13,833 nucleotides of DNA. Origin: JAVVHH01 sp050954595. GTDB lineage: Bacteria > Pseudomonadota > Alphaproteobacteria > Acetobacterales > Acetobacteraceae. Of this stretch, positions 6,242 to 12,741 are shown in pieces. A model generated the notes under the pieces. The model was not told the origin of the DNA, did not search any database, and saw only the letters and a list, made by a program, of their open reading frames with translations. A program made the position numbers and the translations under genes. The number at the start of each line of letters is the position of its first letter. The stretch's first letter is position 1. The stretch covers positions 1-13,833 of the forward strand of contig JBPBQE010000299.1 in NCBI GenBank assembly GCA_050954595.1, given 5' to 3'.

Positions 6242-8101
6242 ATGTCCGCTGTTGTTCCAGTCGCCCCCGCCCGCCTCGGGCTCATTCTGACGGCGATCCT
6301 TGCAGTACCAGTAGCGATCTTCTTCTGCTTCGCCGCGTTTAACCCAGCGGAATTGGCAGTCCCAATATCAGCGGGTTCGCCGGTAACGCTCTGGTATGCC
6401 TATGGGCTCGGTCTGATTGTGTTTTCGCTAATTCTGGGATTGATCTACGTCGTCGTCGCTAACCGTGCATCGGATAGCGCAAAAGGCTTTGGCGCGGCCG
6501 TGGCTGCGTTGCTGCTTCTCACCGAGCCGGCGCGGGCAGCGAATACGGGGGGCGGCCCGAACGTGACGGCGATTACGCTCTTCATGATTTTGGTCGGCAT
6601 CACGCTCGTAATCACCTGGTGGGCGGCGCGGCGAACACGGTCGGTGACCGACTTTTATGCCGCCGGCGGCCAGATGCGGGCGTTACCAAACGGGCTGGCA
6701 ATCGCGGGCGACCTGATCTCGGCCGGCGCATTCCTTGGCCTGACGGGCTTGGTCTACGGCGTGGGGTTTGACGGGCTGGTCTACGCGGCGGGGTACTCGG
6801 TCGGCTATCCCGTCATCACCATGCTGTTTGCGGATCGGATGCGGGCCCTCGGTAAGTTCACCTTTGCCGACATCCTGACCAGCCGGTTGTCGCCGGTTCC
6901 GATGCGAGCGTTCGCGGCGACCAGCACGCTGTGCATCGTGGTGTTCTACCTCATCGCGCAGATGGTCGGCGCGGGGCAACTGATCGAGCTGCTGTTCGGG
7001 GTCGATTACATGTATGCCGAATGCGGGGTAGGACTGCTGATGGTCTGCTACGTCGTGTTCGGCGGCATGATGGCGACGACCTGGGTCCAGATCATCAAGG
7101 CGGTGCTGATGCTGATCTCCGGCGGGGTGATCGCGGTGCTGTCGCTGCGGGCGTTCGGATGGGATTACGGGGCGCTGATCGCCAAGGCCGTGGCGGTGCA
7201 TCCGAAGCACGAGTCCATGCTGGCGCCGATCAGCTTCGCAGCCGCGCCGCTCTCGGCGCTGTCGTTGGGGCTGGCGATGTTCTTCGGCTCGGCGGGACTG
7301 CCGCACATGATCATGCGTTTCTTTACGGTGCCGGATCCGCGGACGGCGCGGGTGTCGATGATGTGGGCCTCGCTGTTCATCGGCACGTTTTTCGCCTTGA
7401 TCAGCGTGATCGGTCCGGGCGCCGTGGCGCTGGTGATGGGTAATTCGCAATATGTGTCGGCGTCGGGTGCGCTGATCGGCGGCGGCAACATGGCGGCGGT
7501 CCATCTGGCGCACGCGCTCGGCGGCGACCTGCTGCTTGGCTTCGTGTCGGCGGTGGCGTTCGCGACCATCCTGGCGGTGGTCGCTGGGCTCACGCTCGCC
7601 GGCGCGTCGGCAGTGTCGCACGACCTCTATGCCAACATCATCTGCAAGGGGCAGGCTGACGGACGGCGCGAAGTGAGAGTGTCTAAGATTGCGACGGTGG
7701 TGCTCGGCGTGATCGCCGTCGGGCTCGGAATCGGGTTTCGTAACCAGAACATCGCTTATCTGGTGGCGCTGGCGATCAGCGTGGCGGCGTCGTCAAATTT
7801 CCCATTGTTGCTGCTGGCGATCTACTGGCGCGGGTTGACGACACGGGGCGCGGTGCTCGGCGGGTCCGCCGGGCTGGTGGGCTCGGTCGCGCTGACGGTG
7901 CTCGGGCCGGCGGTGTGGGTGAAGGTGTTGGGCTACGCAGCGCCCATCGTCGCCTTGGACCCGCCGACGCTGATCACTATGCCGCTCGCCTTCATCGTCG
8001 CCATCGGCGTCTCACTGCTGGACCACAGTTCGCAGGCGGCTCGAGACCATGCCGATTTCGACCAGCAAAAAGGAACCAACGACATGCCGGTGACTGCGTA
8101 A
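6242..8101 (+). CDS. actP: Sodium:solute symporter, ActP-like acetate/monocarboxylate permease with fused YjcH/DUF485-like N-terminus
   Basis: This is an inner-membrane SSS-family transporter, expected to import acetate or a similar short monocarboxylate with sodium. It has 619 residues. From about 104 on it follows E. coli ActP closely: TDFYAAGGQMRALPNGLAIA (136-155), YLIAQMVGAGQLIELLFGV, VFGGMMATTWVQIIKAVLM, SALSLGLAMFFGSAGLPHMI, and VSAVAFATILAVVAGLTLAG followed by ASAVSHDLYANI. Residues 1-77 have two membrane segments (about 12-32 and 50-72), joined and bordered as in YjcH (DUF485), which E. coli encodes as a separate small gene before actP. Between the parts lies AAVAALLLLTEPARAAN (85-101), which looks like the signal-peptide-like start of stand-alone ActP, now internal. 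The stop overlaps the next start as TAATG. It may carry another small acid rather than acetate. Confidence 0.93.
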   Translation: MSAVVPVAPARLGLILTAILAVPVAIFFCFAAFNPAELAVPISAGSPVTLWYAYGLGLIVFSLILGLIYVVVANRASDSAKGFGAAVAALLLLTEPARAANTGGGPNVTAITLFMILVGITLVITWWAARRTRSVTDFYAAGGQMRALPNGLAIAGDLISAGAFLGLTGLVYGVGFDGLVYAAGYSVGYPVITMLFADRMRALGKFTFADILTSRLSPVPMRAFAATSTLCIVVFYLIAQMVGAGQLIELLFGVDYMYAECGVGLLMVCYVVFGGMMATTWVQIIKAVLMLISGGVIAVLSLRAFGWDYGALIAKAVAVHPKHESMLAPISFAAAPLSALSLGLAMFFGSAGLPHMIMRFFTVPDPRTARVSMMWASLFIGTFFALISVIGPGAVALVMGNSQYVSASGALIGGGNMAAVHLAHALGGDLLLGFVSAVAFATILAVVAGLTLAGASAVSHDLYANIICKGQADGRREVRVSKIATVVLGVIAVGLGIGFRNQNIAYLVALAISVAASSNFPLLLLAIYWRGLTTRGAVLGGSAGLVGSVALTVLGPAVWVKVLGYAAPIVALDPPTLITMPLAFIVAIGVSLLDHSSQAARDHADFDQQKGTNDMPVTA

Positions 8102-8736
8102 TGCTGCAGGTAATCAGCGCGACTCCGAGCCCGTATGCGCGCAAGGTGCGCATCGCGCTCGCCGAGAAAGGGATCCCGTTCGAGCTACGGACGGAGGTGC
8201 CGTGGGACGACACCACGGCGACGCCGAGGTACAATCCACTGGAAAAGCTTCCGGTGCTGATCACCGAGGATGGCGAGGGGATCTACGAGTCCCGCTACAT
8301 TCTCGAGTGGATCGAAGCCAAATTCCCGCAGCCGACGATGCTGCCTGATACCATCGACGACCGGTTGTTCGCACGCAAAGTGGAGGTGGTCGGCGACGGC
8401 ATCTGCGATGCGTGTGTGCTGATGTTCTGGGAACGGCATCGGCCAGAAGCAGAGCAGAGCGGCCCCTGGGTGGCGCGGCAGATGCGAAAGGTCGACGGCG
8501 GCTTGAAGGCGCTCGCGGACTGGACCGGCGATCGCGAGTTCGTCGTGGGCGAGCGGTTCGGGCTAGCTGATATCGTGACAGGGACGGTGGTGAAGTATCT
8601 CGACGTGCGCTTCCCCGACCTGCCCTGGCGGGCGTGGCATCCGAATTTAGCCGCGTTCAGCGATCGGATGGAGCAGCGGCCGTCGTTCGCTACCACGACG
8701 CCCGTGGCTCAGAAGATCACCGACCGTGTCGTCTAA
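8101..8736 (+). CDS. Glutathione S-transferase family protein (YibF-like)
   Basis: This is a cytoplasmic glutathione-dependent enzyme of 211 residues, the usual length. The N-terminal thioredoxin fold covers about 1-75. SPYARKVRIALAEKG (10-24) holds the presumed catalytic Ser10, LPVL (50-53) the cis-proline, and YESRYI (62-67) the Glu-Ser that grips the gamma-glutamyl group. The helical C-terminal domain follows, with FGLADI (153-158) carrying the Asp157 N-cap. Overall it resembles E. coli YibF more than plant or mammalian classes. It starts 1 nt inside the symporter stop, so the two are co-translated. It may process the imported compound, for example by thiol addition, isomerisation or dehalogenation, but the reaction cannot be read from sequence. 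Confidence 0.9.
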   Translation: MLQVISATPSPYARKVRIALAEKGIPFELRTEVPWDDTTATPRYNPLEKLPVLITEDGEGIYESRYILEWIEAKFPQPTMLPDTIDDRLFARKVEVVGDGICDACVLMFWERHRPEAEQSGPWVARQMRKVDGGLKALADWTGDREFVVGERFGLADIVTGTVVKYLDVRFPDLPWRAWHPNLAAFSDRMEQRPSFATTTPVAQKITDRVV

Positions 8737-8995
8737 GACCTTGTCCCATAATCGGGGCGCTAGGGTTAAACTCCTGATGAAGTGCTGGTCGTTGTTGCCG
8801 GGCTTATAGGGTTGTAGCGCTCGCACCATCCGTAAGGTTCAGGGCTCTTAGCCGGCAGCCGAGGATTTGAAGCTCTGCTGCCCCAGGGTGGCAGATGCGG
8901 GTCAGCAACATTAGCAATTCAAAATACACGCTCGCCGCCTCAATCGCCGAGATGACCGTCGGCGGGCCGAAAGGGCTGTGAATGCATGATCGGCG

Positions 8996-9019
8996 TGACC
9001 GGCCGCATGACCGGCCGAG
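8996..9019. repeat. Short tandem direct repeat, 2 x 12 bp
   Basis: TGACCGGCCG occurs at 8996-9005 and 9008-9017, each followed by two further bases (CA, then AG). Its ACCGGCCG core recurs at 9108-9115. It lies in the gene-free stretch, and no function can be assigned. Confidence 0.45.
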
Positions 9020-9306
9020 ATCGCCCGCGGCGTCATGTTCCCCGCCAGCCCGGCGGCAAGCTGCAAGCTTCATCACGGATACGAACATCGTCATCGACGG
9101 CGCGCTTACCGGCCGTCCAGTATTAGTGACCCTCGGTGTGCGCCATCTCGCTCTCCTGTACCGATCCGCACAGTCTGCCATCGGGTCTAAACGCTTCCAG
9201 GTCGACTTAATCCGGCACTTCGAGGAGAACGCCATACGCATAACCAAACCGGCGACAACGCCTTTGACGAAGTGGCGTGTCCAGCAGCACGATGCCTGCA
9301 TATCGT

Positions 9307-9310
9307 AGGA
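9307..9310 (+). promoter_or_regulatory. Ribosome-binding site supporting a GTG start
   Basis: AGGA at 9307-9310 lies 7 nt before GTG at 9318. It supports this non-ATG start, which places the twin-arginine-like signal peptide at the very N-terminus. Confidence 0.55.
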
Positions 9311-9317
9311 TCTGCCG

Positions 9318-10160
9318 GTGATACTGAATCGTCGAAACTTGGGTTCATTGAGTGTGCTTGCCGCCAGCGCGGTGGCAGGATCGGCTTCGGCTCAGACGAA
9401 TGGCTCCACTTGGGACGCCATTCGATCGCGTAAAGTGTTACGCGTCGGTGTCCAGCAAGCCGAGCCGTGGTACGCCAAGGACCTTTCCAACGGTACTTGG
9501 ACCGGGGTCGGGGCTTTGCTTGGCGAGCAGATCGCCAACGACATGGGCTGCACAGCCTCGTTCGTCGAGACGACTTTCGGCAATGCGCCAGCAGCGCTGC
9601 AAGCCGATCAGTTCGACATCATGTTCGTGCTTGACCCGACGCCGGCTCGCGCCCTCGCGATCGACTTCCCGTTCGCACCGATGCTGTATTACGCGCTGGC
9701 CTATATGACGAAGGATGCAGCTGGACCGAAGAGTTGGGCGGAGCTTGACACACCGGAGACGTCCATTGCCGTGCCGATCGGAACCTCGATGGACCGGTGG
9801 CTGACAGCGCACATGAAAAAGGCCGTTGTCACCCGCCTGAAGACGAACGACGAGGCTATCCTGCACTACCAGTCGGGTCACTCGAAACTGCTGGTGCTGT
9901 TTCATCCAGCTTTGATCGCCTTCCGTCTGCGCAGCGGCCAGGGAACCGTAATCGTGCCGAAGCCCGCTGTGACCTCGGTAGCCAGCGTTGGAATCCGGCG
10001 CGAGGCCGACAAGACGTGGCGTGATTACCTCACGACGGTCATGACGTTCTACTACGAGAACGGCACGATCGAGGATCTCTACCGAAACTATCTTATCAAG
10101 CGCGGCATGGATCCGGCGACAATTCCGGGTATCACCAAGGAAAGCCTGGAGCGCGGTTGA
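9318..10160 (+). CDS. Family 3 periplasmic solute-binding protein (amino-acid type), no permease nearby
   Basis: This is an exported receptor of 280 residues, the usual length for polar amino acid binding proteins (SBP_bac_3). The start is GTG. The signal peptide MILNRRNLGSLSVLAASAVA continues to an ASAQ cleavage site near residue 25 and carries an Arg-Arg pair, so Tat export is possible. The mature domain opens with RKVLRVGVQQAEPWY (38-52). It contains ALQADQFDIMFVLDPTPARA (93-112), where Arg111 lies where the family binds the ligand carboxylate, then DFPFAPMLYYALAYM and a central PIGTSMDRWL. The C-terminal YYENGTIEDLYRNYLIKRGM is typical. No permease or ATPase accompanies it; the next gene is an aminotransferase-fold protein overlapping by 1 nt (TGATG). 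It may share a transporter encoded elsewhere or act as a sensor. Confidence 0.88.
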   Translation: MILNRRNLGSLSVLAASAVAGSASAQTNGSTWDAIRSRKVLRVGVQQAEPWYAKDLSNGTWTGVGALLGEQIANDMGCTASFVETTFGNAPAALQADQFDIMFVLDPTPARALAIDFPFAPMLYYALAYMTKDAAGPKSWAELDTPETSIAVPIGTSMDRWLTAHMKKAVVTRLKTNDEAILHYQSGHSKLLVLFHPALIAFRLRSGQGTVIVPKPAVTSVASVGIRREADKTWRDYLTTVMTFYYENGTIEDLYRNYLIKRGMDPATIPGITKESLERG

Positions 10161-11062
10161 TGGCCGGCACGCAAGACCTGGTCGAAGACCCGCGTAATGC
10201 AACGGTGCTCGTCTGGGTCAACGGAGAACTCCGGCGGCGGGCAGAGGCGACCGTTTCAGTATTCGATGGTGGCTACATCGCTGGCGACGGGGTCTGGGAA
10301 GGCCTGCGACTGGTCCGCGGACGTTGGCTGCAGCTCGAGAAGCATTTAGACCGGCTATTTGCCGGCGCGGCGATGATCCAGTTGATCGTGCCGGGCGGAC
10401 GCGAGGCCGTGGTGTCGGCGCTCGAGGCCACGCGCCAGGCGAACGGCATGGAGGATGGTGCGCATGCCAGGCTGATGGTGACGCGCGGGCTGAAGACGAC
10501 GCCGGGCGCCGATCCTCGAATGGTCACCGGCGGCGCGACAATGGTGATCACGATGGAGCACAAGGTGCCTCCGCCCGCGCTGGGCTCGGCCGGGCTGGCC
10601 CTGATGACGTCAACCTACCGGGTCACGCGCCCGGACCAATTCGATATGCGCCTGAATACCCATAGTCGAATGCCGTACATCCTCGCTCTCCAGCAGGCCT
10701 ACAATAACGGCGCTGACGAAGCCCTCATGCTGGATGACGACGGGCATGTGGCGAGCTGCAACTCGACGAACTTCTTCTTCGTCGTGAACGGAGTGGTCAT
10801 GACCTCCACGGGAGAGAACTGCTTCAACGGAATCACAAGGGAGACGGTGATCGAGCTCTGTGGGGCGGAAACCATTCCATTGAAGCTCGGCAACTTCTCG
10901 CTCTTGCATGTCATGGGCGCCGAGGAAGCGTTCGTTACCGGAACCGCGCCGGGGATCGCGGCAGTCCGCTCAATCGACGGTCGCGTGCTGGGGGCGGTCC
11001 CGGGACCTCTGACGCAGAGGATCACCGCTGCTTATCGAGAGCGGGTTGGAATGGGCGCTTGA
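10160..11062 (+). CDS. Class IV aminotransferase-fold protein (BCAT/D-amino-acid aminotransferase-like) with altered PLP site
   Basis: This protein of 300 residues has the fold of IlvE, D-alanine aminotransferase and aminodeoxychorismate lyase. The fold is supported by VWVNGEL (18-24), VSVFDGGYIAGDGVWEGLRL (32-51), KHLDRLFAGA (61-70, with the phosphate-binding-type Arg65), TRGLKTTPGADPR (108-120), GADEALMLDDDGHVASCNST (184-203) then NFFFV, GITRETVIEL (224-233) and EEAFVTGTAPGI (255-266). Where family members have the PLP-linking Lys, my alignment puts Asn166 (LNTHSRMPYI, codon 10655-10657). Where they have the Glu that contacts the PLP ring nitrogen, it puts Ser199 (VASCNST). Transaminase activity is therefore doubtful. 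The start is ATG overlapping the binding-protein stop; a TTG one codon earlier is unlikely. Confidence 0.87.
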   Translation: MAGTQDLVEDPRNATVLVWVNGELRRRAEATVSVFDGGYIAGDGVWEGLRLVRGRWLQLEKHLDRLFAGAAMIQLIVPGGREAVVSALEATRQANGMEDGAHARLMVTRGLKTTPGADPRMVTGGATMVITMEHKVPPPALGSAGLALMTSTYRVTRPDQFDMRLNTHSRMPYILALQQAYNNGADEALMLDDDGHVASCNSTNFFFVVNGVVMTSTGENCFNGITRETVIELCGAETIPLKLGNFSLLHVMGAEEAFVTGTAPGIAAVRSIDGRVLGAVPGPLTQRITAAYRERVGMGA

Positions 11063-11072
11063 ACAGAACGAT

Positions 11073-12737
11073 CTAATCCCGTGTAAATCGATCAAGGACA
11101 TTGCGGGTAATCTGCTGCGTATAGGCGCAGCCCCGCTTCAGGCCCATCACCCATTCGCAACTCGCCGCCGTCAGCACCTCGCCCTCGCCTCTACGCATCG
11201 ACACCACCATGCCGGATCCGTGGTACGATTTCGCCAGCGTCTCCTCGTTGGCGACCCCGTAGACCATCTCGGCCTTCTCGTACCAATCATGCGCGCCGAC
11301 ATAGGCGCGCAGGGCGTAGCTCTCGAGCGGCGCCTCTGCCATCACGGCCGGCGTCATGGCCAGAATCTCGACGCTGTCCGGCGTGCCGTCCTCGCCGGTC
11401 GGATACGGTAAGCCGCCGCGGAAGGTGTAGTCGACGCCGTCCACCTCGTAGCCAAAGATGCGGGCTTCGGCGCCGAATACGTCGCCATAGCTCAGATCCG
11501 TGTTGGCGAAGATCCAATGCTCGGGCCGATAAACGGTGAAGCCGCGGCTGCCGCGCGGGGTGAACCGGCCCCAGTTGGCGTAGGTGCCGCCGAGGCCGTT
11601 GACTCCGACAGTAGTGGCGCCGGGCCAGCGGACGTGCCGGTCCTCCCAGGCGCTGGTCAGGCGAGCGAACTCGCCGGTCTTGCGGATGGGGTCGGTCAGG
11701 TGCGCATTGCTCTTGTAGCAGACCTGGCGATTTCCCTCGTCCTCGAGCCGGATCTGCCAGGTGAAGTTGGCGCCGAACCGAGCCAGATGGCCGCCGCGAT
11801 CGACATAGGCCTCGACCGCCAGGCGCATCTCCCGCGTCCAATACTCGTCGTGGCCGACGATGACGACGCAAGCATAGCCGTCGAGCAATTCCGGGCGCAG
11901 GTGCAGGTCGATCTGGGTGATGGTGTCGACCGCATAGCCCTCCCGCTCGGCCCAGACGGCGAAGTGCCGGTCGTACTGCGCCCAGCCGGTGGCCGCGTAG
12001 AAATAGCTGTAGCCATTGGCGTACGACCATTCCTTGAAGTCGTAGCGCAGCGGCATCATCGGCTCGGGCGTGGCGGCGCAGATGCGCGGCGCGTTGTCCG
12101 GCAGCTTGACCATGCCACGCGTCCAGGGCCGCTGCAGGCTCAGCAGCGGCGACATCTCGTTGCGGTTGGGGCCATGGCTGCCGCCATAATGGTTGGCGCC
12201 GCCCCAATCGTTATACGCCATGTAAGTGCAGGTCGGCAGCACGTGCAGCACGCGGCCGGGATGGGCGGCGACAGACGGGCGCACGATGAAGAAATGATGC
12301 TGGACGAAGCGGCCGCCCTGCTCCCGCGCGACGCTGGATTCGACGAGGTAGAAGCCGGAGGGCAGGTCGTCCGGCAACGTCCAGCGATGCAGCACGGGCC
12401 AGCGGCATCCGTTCTCATAGGCGTCCACCGGCATGGGCGTCACGCGACCCGGCACCGCCTCGTCACGATGCACGACGGAGGGCTTCAGCCCGTCGCGCGT
12501 GATCTCGATCGTCCATCGATCGGCATTGGTGCTGCCGTGGAACTGCACGGTCTCGCCGGGCGCGTAGGAGATGGCGTCGGTATAGACATGGACCTCGTGC
12601 CAGGCCGGGTCGCCGCGCGGGGCTTCGAACGGGCGCATCTCCTGCCAGTGATGGTCGCCAGAGGTGGGGTAAATGCGGCGCGGGCCGACATTGACGGTGC
12701 TGTCCGGCCGAGCGGTCGGATCGTTGTAGAGCGGCAT
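11073..12737 (-). CDS. N,N-dimethylformamidase large-subunit-like hydrolase
   Basis: This 554-residue protein resembles the large (beta) subunit of bacterial N,N-dimethylformamidase, an iron enzyme that hydrolyses dimethylformamide to dimethylamine and formate. Residues about 45-155 form a beta-rich Ig-like part (VYTDAISYAPGETVQFHGST, then SGFYLVES). The C-terminal amidotransferase-like part carries TYMAYNDWGG (171-180), ITQIDLHLRPELLDGY (273-288), VVIVGHDEYWT (291-301), RGGHLARFGANFTW (314-327) and SCEWVMGLKRG (526-536). From memory of the Paracoccus enzyme, Tyr175, His296, Glu298 and Asn324 fit its iron and active-site positions; I could not assign the second tyrosine ligand. It is about 200 residues shorter at the N-terminus than the 762-residue enzyme, and no small subunit gene is seen. 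It starts 4 bp after a binding-protein gene. The substrate may be another amide. Confidence 0.82.
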   Translation of the reverse strand: MPLYNDPTARPDSTVNVGPRRIYPTSGDHHWQEMRPFEAPRGDPAWHEVHVYTDAISYAPGETVQFHGSTNADRWTIEITRDGLKPSVVHRDEAVPGRVTPMPVDAYENGCRWPVLHRWTLPDDLPSGFYLVESSVAREQGGRFVQHHFFIVRPSVAAHPGRVLHVLPTCTYMAYNDWGGANHYGGSHGPNRNEMSPLLSLQRPWTRGMVKLPDNAPRICAATPEPMMPLRYDFKEWSYANGYSYFYAATGWAQYDRHFAVWAEREGYAVDTITQIDLHLRPELLDGYACVVIVGHDEYWTREMRLAVEAYVDRGGHLARFGANFTWQIRLEDEGNRQVCYKSNAHLTDPIRKTGEFARLTSAWEDRHVRWPGATTVGVNGLGGTYANWGRFTPRGSRGFTVYRPEHWIFANTDLSYGDVFGAEARIFGYEVDGVDYTFRGGLPYPTGEDGTPDSVEILAMTPAVMAEAPLESYALRAYVGAHDWYEKAEMVYGVANEETLAKSYHGSGMVVSMRRGEGEVLTAASCEWVMGLKRGCAYTQQITRNVLDRFTRD

Positions 12738-12741
12738 GCGG

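Larger units (their letters stand above)
8737..9317. other. 581-bp stretch without a supported gene
   Basis: Between the transferase stop and the next binding-protein gene I find no frame that resembles a known protein. An open frame of 108 codons on the plus strand (8982-9308) and one of 165 codons on the minus strand (8804-9301) overlap each other. Both are rich in Arg, Ser, Ala and Cys and lack a recognisable motif or a good ribosome-binding site. Composition is more AT-rich than the flanking genes. I see no clear terminal inverted repeats or target duplication, so a mobile-element remnant is only a possibility. The promoter of the following cassette probably lies in the last 200 bp. Confidence 0.6.

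Noticed and set aside
6683..7621. 312-codon minus-strand open frame rich in His, Arg and Gln within the symporter gene
   Set aside because: The plus strand matches ActP without interruption. The minus frame has the low-complexity look of a complement of membrane-protein codons.
8737..8830. Possible insertion-sequence end just after the transferase gene
   Set aside because: The sequence looked vaguely like an insertion-sequence terminus, but I found no matching inverted end, no target duplication and no transposase fragment.
8804..9301. 165-codon minus-strand open frame in the gene-free stretch
   Set aside because: It is Arg/Cys/Ser-rich without a domain or a good start. It could be a decayed fragment but is not supported as a gene.
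8982..9308. 108-codon plus-strand open frame in the gene-free stretch
   Set aside because: There is no clear ribosome-binding site, no recognisable domain, and an overlapping minus-strand frame of similar quality. A small real gene cannot be excluded.
9438..10202. 254-codon minus-strand open frame over the family 3 binding protein
   Set aside because: The plus strand has a signal peptide and family motifs; the minus frame has no motif and no ribosome-binding site.
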